From assembly GCA_022885665.1 (NCBI GenBank), contig JAGQDJ010000260.1, positions 124,001-188,000 of the forward strand: 64,000 bases of DNA, read 5' to 3'. Below are positions 11,111-23,400 of the stretch, in pieces. Numbering within the stretch: the first letter of the stretch is position 1; each line of letters starts with the position of its first letter. The DNA comes from Triops longicaudatus. Lineage: Eukaryota; Arthropoda; Branchiopoda; Notostraca; Triopsidae. The notes under the pieces are model-generated. The model saw only the letters and a program-made list of their open reading frames with translations, made no database searches and was not told the DNA's origin. A program made the translations under genes and the position numbers.

Positions 11111-14100
11111 ATGGCAGCTCCTAATAGTGCGAAGGACATTGTTGTGGCTCAGAAAGGCAACCAAATCGTCCATATTCGCGGAGACTCTGACTCGGAACTG
11201 CAAGCCTTGTTCGACTCCGTTCTCAAACCTGATGCTCAGCGTCCATTACAAGTTCCTTATCGGATGCGTAATTTGCCCGAATCCTTCTTCACCCCTCCCT
11301 CGACGGGCTCCAAGTCGCCCGTCGTGTTGTCCGTGACCCACAGTCGCGAAAACAGCGCCGATTCTGGTCATTTCACCTCGTCTTCCACGGCCAACGCTGT
11401 TTCCAACGCGGCAGCGGCTGCTGTTGCTTCAGCTGCCGTCCATCACCACCGCGCCCACTCCTCGCCCGCCTCCCTGCAAGAAACCTACGCCGCAGCCCAA
11501 CAACACGCCCAGCACCAGCACCTGAAACAGTCCAGCTACGACCTCACAGACGACCTGGGGCCTTTGCCACCCGGCTGGGAACAAGCTAGAACGCCACAGG
11601 GTCAAATTTACTATCTCAAGTATATAAAACTTCATTCTCATATTGAAAGTTTATTTTTGTTCCGAATTTTGAGCTGCCTAATTTCGTTCCGAGTCCAGCT
11701 TTCATCCTGTATTAGCTCGAAAAGCTAGTTTAGTTGTCGGGAATGGGCGTGGTTTTCAGCTCGGTGGTTTGGTGAGCCCATATGGCGCCGTATAGTGACG
11801 TCGCGCGAGAAGATGGGCTGGAAATAGCCCTTAGGCGCGTCAACACGGCGCCGGTTTCCATACGGCTCTTTCCCAACCCCTTTTTTTCATCTACTGGCGT
11901 TTCGAGTGCTGAACCAGGAAATCTTAGCCTTGTGACGTCACGCCTGTACGATTCTGGTATTGAAGCTTCTTGCAGTCGGTGCGAGAAAATGCTGAATTAG
12001 GTTGTCAAAAGGAAAATGCTTTACGACATTGAGTTGCACCTACGGTTGTTAGCAACCCGCTCCTTCGGTGACGTCATAGGTTTTCATAGTATCGTGGAAT
12101 CGAGTTACACCTGCAGGTTTGTGAAATTCCGAGGTGTAGGTTGGGTTGTTTCTTATTTCTCGTCAACTAGTCATCGTTATAGTCGGATTAGTACTCGTCA
12201 CCGTTCTTGGAAGTGGTACGTATATGATTCGTATATGATATGTATAAATATGTACATACGTATATGATATGTTTAGCCATAGATTCACGACGATCCAAGA
12301 GAAGAGTTATGAATGGTTTCATACTAGGTGGGCCGGAGTTGATTACGCATGACAAAAGCATCGTTTTCTGTTAACAGCGTTCGATTCTTCTACGATGCAC
12401 CGCAATGGCGTGATCGAGAACCATTTGTTAAGAGCCCAACGTTTATGTTTATAAGGTAGCCTCGGAGAAAGGACGTTGTGTCGTACCAAGTTGCCCGTTT
12501 CGAATCCTAGTTTTCTTAGAACTGATTAAAGAGATGACAAACGAGAGCTGAACGAGAAAAGCGGCGAACATGGGTCGGAGCACCTTTAGGCGTTGAAGGA
12601 TTTTCCGAGTTATTTGCATTCAATGGAAGAAGGAAAGGAAGATGAAAGGGGAAACAAGTTATAGTCATATTAGCAAGCTCCTCGAGAATGGTTTCGGGTC
12701 TTTTGCACTGTTGAGGCGGAGGGAAGGCCGTGGGAAAAGCGAAAATGTGGGCCAAGTGGGCTTTTTCGCGAAAACGCTTGGGATAGCAGCTCAAAGATGA
12801 ATGAAATAAATTTGCATTGATTTGAATGAGGAATTTGGAAAAAGGAAGTTGATTCTTTGAGGAGCACAGTTTTGTGAAATGTTTCGTTTTCCTTTTCATG
12901 AAACAATAGAATTTAAATTTGAAAGGTTCTGCTTTAGTTAGCTTTACTTGTGTTTTAGTTTAATTTATTACAAGTCATCGTTTAGAAAATACCGTTTTCG
13001 TTTAGCGTTTAGACCTATTTTAAAGTAACTCAGACTATATTCAAAGTACACTTAATTGAATAAAGGCTATTTGAATACCCTGCACAATTAAATGAAAAAG
13101 TTTAAGCTCATTTAATTCAATTCATCTCCGTATTTTTTAATACTCCTGTTTGAACTATCCGGTGCGGAGCCTATTCAAATAATCTGACTGTACAGTAATG
13201 CAAAGTGTAACTGCTCGTTTAACCAAAGAATAAATTAACTCAATTTGGAATTTTCGTTATTCCATCAGGTTATCGAGCGATTCGATTTGCTTTAGTTAAA
13301 TCATCAGTCAAATTTCAAAAGGAACATTTGTTCCGTAGAATACGATAAAACAAAGCCTTTTTTGTGTGTAAGCTCACAACGGATAATTTTTCTGTGATTT
13401 TTGATAATTTCGAGAACAGTTTGCTCCATGATAGTCGGAAGTCCTTTACAAACGGGTATACTGTTTTGAAATCCCACGTTATATGTTATAAAATTCTTTG
13501 AGTATTTTGCCAAGTGGATAACGTAGTCTCCCTACGTTATAGCGATATTGTACTGTATAGGGAAACGCACGTGTATTTTGCTCCAATGCGTCTCCGTGTT
13601 GTAACGAACTCGCAGTGAAGTAGCTGAAGCTTAAGAATTTTTTTTTTTTTGGGGGGGGGGGGTGGCCTTTATGCATGGAGAATAATGCATAAACGGAATG
13701 CTATTGAATTGAAGGCCTCTTGTAAGCTGTTTTTGCTGCTGCATGTTTTGGTTTCCGTTGAAGCAAAGAATCAACGAACCCTGGTTGGAGAAAGAGAAAG
13801 AAAGAGACTATTTTCAGTCCAAGGCCTGCTATTTTGAGGCTTGGTTGAGTTTTAAATAGCGTTTTTCCGTCACACTTCTTCTTTCGTCCCTCCACATTAC
13901 AAAAGATTTGACCGAAGGATCGGAGGCGGTAGTAATTAACCAGGGGGAACTGTAAACATTTCGTTTCACAACTTTGGGATACTTTCCTCTTCTTCGTTGT
14001 AGCCTGTGACGTTACAGACATGAACATGAAGGGAAGTGGGGTAGCCTGTTTTGGAAGGGACGTGTGTGAAACCGTATGGGAAGAGGGAAAGTCCACACCC

Positions 14101-16844
14101 TGAGCCGGAACTCGTGTTTACTGCATTCGAGGATGATGGAGGAACGAAGGGCAGTGAATAGGGCAGTGGACTCGAGCGGAACAAGGGAGGGGGATTTTAT
14201 TATTATTATTTTTTATTAAAAAAAGCTTTCTTTTTGTATCTTTTTCTTTGCTTTAGTCACATTACGCAGACCACCACGTGGGACGATCCGCGGAAGAAAT
14301 TAGCACAACAACAGCAACAACCACAGCCAGCCCCGCCACAAACCCAACAAGTTACGTCCACGCCCTCGCCAGCCTCTAGTAAAAATTTTTTTTACATATT
14401 TTTTTGTTTCTGAACGTCTTTTTTTGGTTAATTGTTATACATAGTGTAAATCTGTTAGTAGTGCCATCGAGGTTGACTTTTCAATGCATTTGAGAAGGTA
14501 GGTAAAGTTCTCGACTGTTTTAAAGTGAGATTTTTTTTTAGATATTAAAGATCACTACGAGTCGTTTTTATGGAGAAGTACTGTACTGTACAGTACTTTT
14601 TTCGTTTACGTAGTTTTTTCCTTAGCTCGAGCTGTTTTCATTGTTGGGAGCTTTGCGCCTTTTGGTTGAAATAAAGCGAAAGCGTGTAATTACATGCTTG
14701 GAAAGTGAGAAAGAGGGAGTTTCGTGTCTTCGTTCCTGGCAGTTTGTAGCTTTTCTTCCTACCGCATAAGGCAGGGCTTGTGAGAGACTTGCACAGTGAG
14801 ATAAAATGTGATCCTTGAATGGCGCAGTTTGTGGGTTTCATTGTTAAAAAAGAGAAGAAGAAGGCCGACGAAGGTTCAATGAGCCATTAGGGATCAAGGG
14901 TACTTTAGTTCTTTGGAAGGTTTCAAGTTCATGTTCCCCTTCGATTTCCTTATCTCGTTCACTTTTATCTTTTTTTTATTTTTCGGGGTTAGGGTCAACT
15001 TACGGGTAGAATAGCACAAGGAAAGTGCGCTGGAGTGTGTCAGATTTGACCTCATTTATAGTTTTTTCGATAGAGATAAAAAAAAGAGTTCTTTAAGCTG
15101 GCTTTGTGTACTTTGTTTTACGTTATGATAAAGTAAGACGTAAACAGCACTGTACAATGATTTTTTTCTGTACATAACAGGTACGCTCTTGTTGGCTGCA
15201 AGTGCAGGAGGCGTGGCTGGCGGAGGTGGACCGGGATCGCCGGCTGCCACCCCTTCGGCGTCCTTAAGCGCCTCCCAGCAAGCGTTGAATCAAGCGCTGG
15301 GTCCGTTACCCGATGGATGGGAACAGGCTTTCACCCCCGAGGGTGAAATGTACTTCATTGACCATTCGACTCGCCGGACGTCATGGTTTGATCCCAGAAT
15401 ACGTAAGGATTTGTCATTTATGTCTTTTTTATGTATTTTAATCTATTTTTATTTTTTTATTTTACTCATTTATTTTTCGTTTATTCGGCTACTTCGGTGT
15501 TAAATTGAGCACAGTGTAATGTAAATTTCTCTTGATTCTTTTCATACAGCCATGCATTTGCAGAAACCGCCCATGTTGCACACGTCAGTGCTGCCGACCA
15601 TGGCTTCATTACAAAGCCAAGCCGCCCAATCAGGTGGCGCTGGAGGAGCGACGGCAGCTCAGCCGCAGCAGTTGACCCACGCTCAGGCGGTGCAAGCACA
15701 GCAGCAGAAACTGCGATTGCAGCGATTGCAAATGGAACGAGAGCGCTTACGACAGCGCCAGCAAGAGATTATGCTGCAGGTAAAAAAGTTGATTATTTAA
15801 AAAATAATCGTACATTGGCCGTTCCGTTTTTGGGAGACAAATTTTTGGGGTTTGTATCTAGATGGAGCGCGAACAGGCTCGACTAAGGCAACAAGAGACC
15901 GTAGTAGGACAGGTAGCTTTTTCTCCAACAACTTTTTTTTGGAATGACATTTTTCTGGAAAGAGAGATGAAACTGAGAATGGAACTTTTCGGGGGGTGGA
16001 GGTGTTCTTTGACCGTAAATGAAGGTTTTGGGGGATTAACATGACAAGCCTTTCTTTAACCCAAATTTTCCTGTTTTTGTTAACCAATTATTTTTTAAGT
16101 TAATCGAGATATTAGTTCTATTTGTGGTAGAAAATGTTTGTCTGAACTGGACTTTTGCATTTGAACAGGAAATGCTAGTGAGACGAAGTTTGGTGAACGG
16201 AACAGCGAATGGCACCGCGTCACCTACTACGGAACTCAACTCAGCTGGTTTAGACCCGTTTTTGTCAGCAGCTAACGCCGGGGGCAATGTAGGCGCCCAG
16301 TCGCCGGCCAATCCGAACGCGGTGAGTGGGGGCGGGGCCACAGTGGTGGATTTCCATGCCAGACAAGAATCGGCAGATAGTGGTTTGGGATTGGGCGGTT
16401 CCTATTCTCTACCGCACACCCCGGAGGATTTCCTAGCTTCCATGGAAGATACGATGGAAGAAGGACCAGCATCCATTACAGCGTCCGACATCAATATGGA
16501 GACAACGGACTTGCCTAGCATGGATACCACTGATGACTTAGTGCCCACCCTTGAAGTAAGAAAAAATTCTAACAATAAGATATCTTAATTGCTTTTTTTG
16601 GTTGCAAGTGTTGAAGATAAAACCAAATAGCCGTCGTGGCTCGAAAGGTTGATTCTAAATGTTTTAAAATATTAAAGCTCTACTAATTTGAGTTTCTTAT
16701 GTTTCTTATGTTTCAGATGTCGATTTAAAAAAATTATTTTGACGTTGTTTTCTCTTTTAGATTGGAGAAGAGCTTTCAACGGATATTTTAAACGACGTTT
16801 TGTTGAATTCCAACAAAGTGGATAACGTCCTAACGTGGTTGTAA
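11111..16844 (+). CDS. YAP1: Yes-associated protein (Yorkie/YAP) co-activator
   Basis: Seven exons: 11111-11619, 14257-14378, 15181-15402, 15550-15779, 15862-15912, 16169-16555, 16761-16844; about 534 residues (human 504). TEAD-binding region 16-63 includes RMRNLPESFF, with Ser58 matching human Ser94. LATS sites of type HxRxxS occur at Ser82, Ser117 (RAHSSPASL, the human Ser127 14-3-3 site) and Ser446. Two WW domains (about 152-182 and 253-283) each keep both tryptophans, followed by a Gln/Arg-rich coiled coil near 340-385 and a C-terminal PDZ ligand ending LTWL. Known role: Hippo-controlled transcription co-activator shuttling between cytoplasm and nucleus. The ATG at 11111 is the first in frame. 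Odd points: WW1 is split by a 2.6-kb intron, the third LATS site reads HLKQSS (Lys for Arg), and the phosphodegron is altered. Confidence 0.95.
11796..12076. promoter_or_regulatory. Cluster of three CRE-type sites in YAP intron 1
   Basis: TGACGTCG at 11796-11803 and perfect TGACGTCA at 11933-11940 and 12069-12076, spaced about 136 bp apart. Clustering of a palindromic 8-mer within 281 bp suggests a bZIP-bound enhancer or alternative promoter; the sites are seen, the function is inferred. Confidence 0.4.
12219..12268. repeat. Short tandem-like repeat of CGTATATGAT
   Basis: Three copies of CGTATATGAT, at 12219-12228, 12230-12239 and 12259-12268, in an AT-rich stretch of YAP intron 1. Confidence 0.6.
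14379..15180 (+). other. YAP intron 2
   Basis: An 802-bp intron without coding sequence. It contains the 14-bp perfect palindrome GTACTGTACAGTAC at 14583-14596. Confidence 0.6.
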
Positions 16845-18419
16845 ATCAAAGCAGAGGGAAAGAAAAGATGGCAGCTCGTATTTCAGCTTTTGGAAGATAT
16901 TTGTACGGAACAGCTTTGTGAAAGTCGCCTTCAGTAATATTTCGGTTTCGTTTCCTGTATGAGTTTCATGCTGCCTGTGTTCTTTCCGAAGAGACTTAAG
17001 TATTTGTGGACTTGCGTTGGCCTTAAAAAAAGGAATTAGTTGACAAGCGAACGCCATCACTTTTGGTATATGCAAAAATGACTTGCCATAAGAATTTTGC
17101 GGAAGAATTTTTCTTTAGCTATTTAGATTTTTTTCATTATTTGGGTTGAATTTTCTACTTGCGAGGTATATGCGTATGGACGAGCGTGTTGGCCAGGGAA
17201 TCGTTATTTTTTCCCCTTTTATGTTTGTCTTGCGTTGTACTTAAATGATGCAAGTGCCTTGTGTATTTACAGCAATAATGGGTGGTGGAGCTTGTTGTTG
17301 TTCCCAAAGGAGATTTTTTTTTTGCAAGTCTTTTACGCATTTCAAGTAACTGCTTCGAAGAATTTTTAGAACATAAGCTCGGGAAACTTTCGTCCTTTCA
17401 AGAAAGTTTCATGCCTCCCTGAGCGTGTATTAAAGACAGACAAATTCCTTCGTAAGTTTTGACATTTGTATCGTCCCTTACCCTTTTATATAAGCTAATT
17501 GCGTGACTTTTATTCACTAACCATATACCGTCCAATTGTTACCCAATGCTTTTTTACTGTTTACCAAGTTTTCGAGCCCTATTGTTATTCAACTAATGGC
17601 CTTACTTGAAGCTAAAAATTTTTTACTGACTTTGTTGCTAGGAAAGCTTTCCCCTCCTTATACTGGAGTAAGTGAAAACTATTTTCAATGTCTTCGCAAG
17701 TCTTCTCCTGTTTCTTCTTTTTTTTATCGAAAGAGTATTGTTCTCTTTTCGTTTTAGAACCAAGGTGTGCCTTACCAAGACAAAAAAAAAGCTTTGTTGG
17801 CTTTGTTTGTCTACCTGTAGTTTTCGCCCTTTAGATTCTTTAGATTTTTTTTTTTTTTTTTTTTGATTTTTTGTACATTTTCGGGTGGGCGGGGATAGTT
17901 GAGTATACTCGGGGATTGTGTTTTGGAGCCTTTTGGATTTGTTTTGAAAGCGAGTATGTTTATGTCCGGTGGTTGGGAGATTCTATTTTTAACCTTAAGT
18001 GCTATATTTGGGACGTTTACATTGATGTTTCCTTTGAATGACAACAGAATTGCCGAAAATGTGCGTCTTATATCCTATTGAATGAAAGTGGGGGGTTTGT
18101 TAGGATTATGATGTTGCTTCGAATTGTTAAAATGGCAACTTGCTGTCCGTTTAAGACTTCTTTTAGTTGAATAGGGTTAAATCACGGCGAAATACAAATA
18201 TTCGGATTGCAATATTACAGAGAAATGGTGTATTTCTATTATATGTACAGAACCTTTTTACAAGACAAAGAAGGACTATATAAACGTGGCTGTGTTGCCA
18301 AGAGACTCAGTTTACTCCAAGCTTTTTTCAAGACTAATGATCGACCAGCGTAACAGAGTTAAATGGCTGCAGGTAATATGTCTATAGAAGATCTTTTCGG
18401 AGAAGAAATCTGTTATAAT
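16845..18419. other. YAP 3' UTR and FUN14 gene 3' flank
   Basis: A tail-to-tail spacer of 1.6 kb. An ATTAAA at 17429-17434 is a possible YAP polyadenylation signal. A long T-run lies near 17845. At 18277-18284 a TATA-like element on the plus strand precedes a short open frame from 18363 that runs antisense to the FUN14 gene. No supported gene. Confidence 0.4.
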
Positions 18420-19490
18420 TTAGATAATGTTGCCAGTAACCAAACCCAGTACGCAACCGCCCATGAATCCACCGCAGAAAACATGAATTTCCTGCAAACG
18501 AAAAGGTTCTTCACCATAAGCAGCGATGTGGTACCAACGTCGGGCTTGGTTCCGGTTTTGACGCATTAGACGTTTCGCTTTTTCGGTTTTATCGTCCAGA
18601 AAGTTCGCAGCCTTCAAAACGAGAAAATCAGTACATTTTTAGTTAACAAAGATTCAATCTATGACATTTTTCTTTTCTAAGGTCTCCCCCAATAAGAGAA
18701 AACTAGCTTAACAGGTTACTATGCTAAAGACAAAGTTGCATCATGCTCATGCAATTTTCAATTTCTAAAAAATAATCTTTGAAGTCTATAAAACCAATTT
18801 ACCTAAAATTAACAGCAAAAGCGTCGGGGAGAATTAAGGAATGAAGCGGGTCAAAACTTAGCATGCAAGGCCTAGGAGGAAACCGCCCAAATATCCTGAG
18901 GACAGGTATCCATTGTGATAGGCAATTTGGCGTACCTACACGTAGCAAAACAAAACGGCAATACATAAGACTACCGACTAACAAGCGCGTATGCATTTAA
19001 GGATAAATAACTGCAACACTGTTTAGAGCTAGGAAGCAAAGTAAGAACAATGAGTAAATGACGTACTTTGTCTAACGTCTTCTCCAGTTTATTGCCATTA
19101 TCTGGACTTGTTAGCTTGGCTGTGGCTTTTTCGAAATCTTTGTTCACTTTGGTCCAGTTGATCTTGATGTAGCCCTTGTAATTGGCGAACTGAATTAGAA
19201 GCAAACTGCCGCCCAAAGCCGTGGCAGCAGCTCGGCCGACTTTCATAGCAAGGTAGCCCGTAACCCTATAATAACATTTATGTTAAAAACAGAAGGATTT
19301 GTCTGAGATAAGACAAACATTACCATCCAGCTGCTCCGCCGACTGCCAATTGTTTTGTTACCGAACCTTTTGTCATATCTTTAAGCATTTCTTCGATCCA
19401 GCCTTTGGCTTCACGGGCAGTTACGGCCACATCAAAGATTTCAGACTCTTCGTTGTCTTTATTGTCCGATTTCACGTTGCGGTGCGTCAT
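18420..19490 (-). CDS. FUNDC1: FUN14 domain protein (FUNDC1-like)
   Basis: Three exons on the minus strand: 19490-19324, 19265-19067, 18611-18420; about 185 residues (human FUNDC1 155). The FUN14 core is clear: GGAAGWVTGYLAMKVGRAAA, then ALGGSLLLIQFANYKGYIKI and INWTKVNKDFEKA, then a final hydrophobic segment CGGFMGGCVLGLVTG, matching the glycine-rich outer-membrane segments of the family. Known role of FUNDC1: mitochondrial outer-membrane mitophagy receptor binding LC3 through an N-terminal YxxL motif. Here the first 55 residues hold no aromatic-x-x-Leu/Ile/Val motif, so the mitophagy role is uncertain. About 30 extra charged residues lie before the last membrane segment. It is head-to-head with KDM6. 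FUNDC2 is a less specific alternative. Confidence 0.88.
18612..19066 (-). other. FUN14 gene intron 2
   Basis: A 455-bp intron with no coding or repeat feature that I can see. Confidence 0.6.
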
Positions 19491-20454
19491 TGTAGCTTTT
19501 TGACAGTGCGTATTGTTAAAGTTTCACCCAATTCACAGGATTGTGTATAAAGTAACTCACCGGAAACTAGGTTCAATGCTCTTCTCTGCTCGCGGTTCAC
19601 ACGCTTGTATTGCTCTTCTGATAGCTGCTCAAAATCCTCCCCCAGGTGAAGCAGCACATTACTTCATACACTTTTTTTATTTAAGTAATCTCGGCATGCA
19701 TTTGAAATATAAATTAGCAATTACTGTTTCAAATATATAGTTATTCGATGTTTCAGTTGAATCGTCAATAAGAGAATTGAAAGCTAATAAAGCTGTCTGT
19801 AAAATTGGAAAGAAATGTTTCTTTTGCTGTAGCTGCTGACGTATGCTCTCCGAGAGGTTTCAGTCAACGTTCTTTTTACGATCTATCAAAAGTGGCATAA
19901 AGACTACTTTCCGAGGCTTTTTTCTTAATTGACAGTTACTTTGCTAATCCTACAAGGAGAGTATTCCCATAGATATGAGATTGCGTTTGTAATAACTTTC
20001 AAGCCTGGTGAGATGTTGTATCGCTGCGGCAAAACGGATCACATTAATGTTGTTTGTTTTTTCGCGTGACAATTTGTGAGTTAATTTCTGGTTTAAAAAC
20101 ATTCAGAACTTTGCTAGTGCAGGTAGTAATAACAAATAAACCCTACTAAGTGCAAGTGAATCAAAAAGGCATTAAATTTGAGGAAAAAACAATCGTTCGT
20201 AGATTTCAAGTTACGAATGTAGGCTTCGCCCACTTTGCCGCCTCGCATGAGCCTTCGAGGCAAATCACCTGCCCGTCACTCCCCTAAACAAGTTTTACTT
20301 GTTAATAAACATTCAAAAGGGGTTTATTGTTCGGTGTAAAAAAAAATGCAGACATTATTAATACCTCCGTCGTAGGTGAACATTCTTAGTTTTTGAAATT
20401 TCTTTTTGTGAGTTGGGATACAGTTTTACCGCCCGAAAAGTAAAACGCAAAAAA
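19491..20454. promoter_or_regulatory. Shared upstream region of FUN14 gene and KDM6
   Basis: A 964-bp gap between two divergent start codons; it must contain the promoters of both genes. No coding sequence is supported and no clear TATA box is seen. Confidence 0.4.
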
Positions 20455-23400
20455 ATGGCTACTACACAATTGCAGCTCCCAGAGTCGACTTCATCTTCTC
20501 TTGATCCAGACTCGGTATTTAGCCCTGAAGAAACACAGTACCTTGCCGAACTCGACAGGTAAAATGAATAAATTAAATAAAGTACAGAATTAAGAAGCTT
20601 TTTTTGTACGAAATTCTATTATTTTCTGTAATTGCAGTCGACGGTTTGGCTACACGAAGTTAAACATTCCAGAAAACTTGATGAAAAAGCAGATTGTCCT
20701 AAAGGCCGTGAAATACTTCGAGCGAGTTATAATTCAGTTGAAAAACGTCGACGATGACAAAGTGACCAGCACGACCCACGATTCTTCTTCGCATTCGACG
20801 TCTTCCGGCTCGTCTGACATTCCTGTTAAGAATGTAGGCGAAGCTGTTCAAAAACAAGACGCCCCCGAGGAGCTGGAGGAAGACAAAAAGTGTGAGACGC
20901 AGGGAAAAAGCTTATTAGACCCGCGAATCTACTCGAAATTGGGTCATTTGCACCTCCTTCTTGAAGACTATCCCAAAGGTATAATTTACTTAAAAGGAAA
21001 ACCTGTAATAGAACTTCGGTTGCGCAAACCAGTTCGGTGTCAATTTTTCCTAAAAGGACTTGAAATGATCCAAAACGTTTTATTAGACGAACATTCTGCG
21101 TCATCTTCCTGATTCAAGCCTTATTGAAAAAGAAACTGCGTCGTTTTCCTTGTGAGCTGTTACTAATCTCCTTATTATACAGAATACGTAGTTTACAGAA
21201 TACGTATGAAAACCATAGAAAACTTAAAGAGCGAAAATATTTTTGTAGTAGTTGCTTTACAGAAAAAAAAAAAATATTCTTATTTCAATGTAAACCCGGA
21301 AATTCCAATGCCACTTCGTTTCGTACTTTTATTTCACGACCTCCTTTATAATTTCATTCGTTATCCTTTTTCTTCTAGCGTTGTCCGCCTATGAAATGTA
21401 TACTGCGCTTAAACCGACATTTTGGAAGGACGTGAACGTGCTTTATGGCCAAGGTCTCGTCTACTTTCATTTCAATGCGTACCATTGGTAAGTTTGCTTT
21501 TGTTTCTCGTCTGCTACTGGCAGTTTGCAGAAAAGGCCTCGTTGTATAGTCGAACAAAGACATCCTGGTTTGTTTCCTTTCTCTTTGCTCGTGCAGTGGA
21601 AGCATAACTTCGAAACTATTTCATAGACTCAGCGTATTCGTGAAGCTGCACTCGCACAAGCAGGTTTAATACGGACCAATTGGCCGTATTTCTATTTTGC
21701 GTTACTGGAAAGTATTGCACTAGATATTGCACTGAATACGGCACGCAAAACTGAAAGGTTTGCGCACAATATGCGTCCTATGTGTTTACATAGGGACAGA
21801 AAGAATGCAGATTATTTTTGTAAGCGAATCAAACTTATTCGCTATCTAGAATTGAAAGATTTGCCGAATTCTTTCAATTGAAAAGTGAATACGATTTTTT
21901 CTTCTCATTTTGACTAAATGAGAAACTTTTTATGGTTATATATAAAAAAATACAATGAGGTCTTTTTCTGTCATGGTTTAAAGTACGGTCGCGTTTTCAA
22001 AGCGATCTACTTTCTGAGGCAAATCCAAGACGAGACCGTTTCATCTATTTGATCTTAAATGCCTTTGTCCAGCTCGTATATACTAAACCACGAAAGGCCT
22101 TGTTAAGTTGGCACGCTGTCATTAGGACAGGTGAAAGACCTTTCTTGTTTCGTCGCATTGTTTTGGACGAAATACATGGCCGTGAATGTTTCCGTCACGA
22201 GGCTTTTCGTTAAGGAATGTAACCAAGGCGAAAAAAGGGAAAATCTTCAAACTTGTGTTAGTTTGTCTCATTTTTCTTTCACTGGTATAAAAATTCTCAT
22301 CTAGACTGTATGAAATACACCAGTTGGGAAAAAAGGGAGCAAAAAGGCATTTTTTTTTTTATTTTTTATTGGTTGAAGTCCCTCATCAATGTCTACCTTG
22401 CTCTCAAAACCTTATTAGACACGGTGTCAGTTGCCCAATACGCTTCTCTTTTGTGTCTTTGTGCTTAGGCCTGCGATACCGCCTAATGGCAGAGAACCTG
22501 CCATTCTTTTTGCTACCTTTTGTGAAGAAAGGTAGGGAAAGAAAGACAGGTGGTAAAGGTTAGAAGAGACGGAAAGTTTCGCTCTGCATTTTACAACCTT
22601 ATGAGAACAGAACATATTGCACAAACCTACATTATGGAAAAATTATACGTCAATAACTTTCAGTAACAATGTCTAATGAACTAGAACTGTTCATTAAGCA
22701 ACTTCACTTACCTTGGAAACATTAGAAATAGTCATTCTTGCTTACCATAAAGTATTGTTTAAGACTGTACCAGATACTTACTTTCTGGGAAAAGTATTTT
22801 TGGAATAAACTTGCGGTTGGAATCAAATTTGGAACTATTAGTTCACAGTCCATTTGAAGTGCACTATTTCGGTAATGAGCAGGGATTTAAAAAATAAAAA
22901 AGATTGGAAAAACTGGCGCGCTTTTTTGAAGCTAGCTCCTCACGGGCTTTCGTATCGTACGAGAAACGGCGCCGTTCACCTCATGTGACGCCGGCTTTTG
23001 AAACAGTGTCAAAGTTCGCCTAGAGATATCAACATCTGGCATGAGATAATAAGATGGTCGGAAATGTATTAATGTTCAGCATCTGGGGATTTCACTCCAG
23101 CAGTCATAGAATTTATAGTGTGAAAATGTATAGACACTATTTTTTTTTCTTTGTTATTTTTCGGGGAGTAGGAGCATTTAAAAGCTTCTATTTATGCAAA
23201 TTTCTTTCTATAAGACTTGTTAGAACGACAGCTCACGTAAATGCAGGTTTTGGAGTTGCTATAGATGGAAACTCGACTGTCAAGGTCGTTTGAACTTGGA
23301 GAACGTAGGAGAAAAAAAGAAGCTGTCCTTTTATAAATAGCATAGAAAGTTTTTAAATCTGTAGGCATGTTTTGCTTATGTACAGGAATCTATAATAATA

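Larger units (their letters stand above)
11620..14256 (+). other. YAP intron 1 (2.6 kb) with CRE palindromes
   Basis: By far the longest YAP intron; it splits the first WW domain. No nested gene could be supported. It holds a cluster of CRE-type sites (11796-12076), short CGTATATGAT repeats (12219-12268), and a T-run followed by a G-run near 13639-13662. Long first introns often carry regulatory DNA, but function here is inference. Confidence 0.6.

Noticed and set aside
12480..12520. TTTCGAATCC, resembling a tRNA B box
   Set aside because: No A box, acceptor stem or cloverleaf can be found around it.
12516..12906. Two overlapping minus-strand frames in YAP intron 1
   Set aside because: No family match and no splice partners; both lie inside a well-defined intron.
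14583..14596. Perfect 14-bp palindrome in YAP intron 2
   Set aside because: Built from simple GTAC steps; no partner sites or known binding motif.
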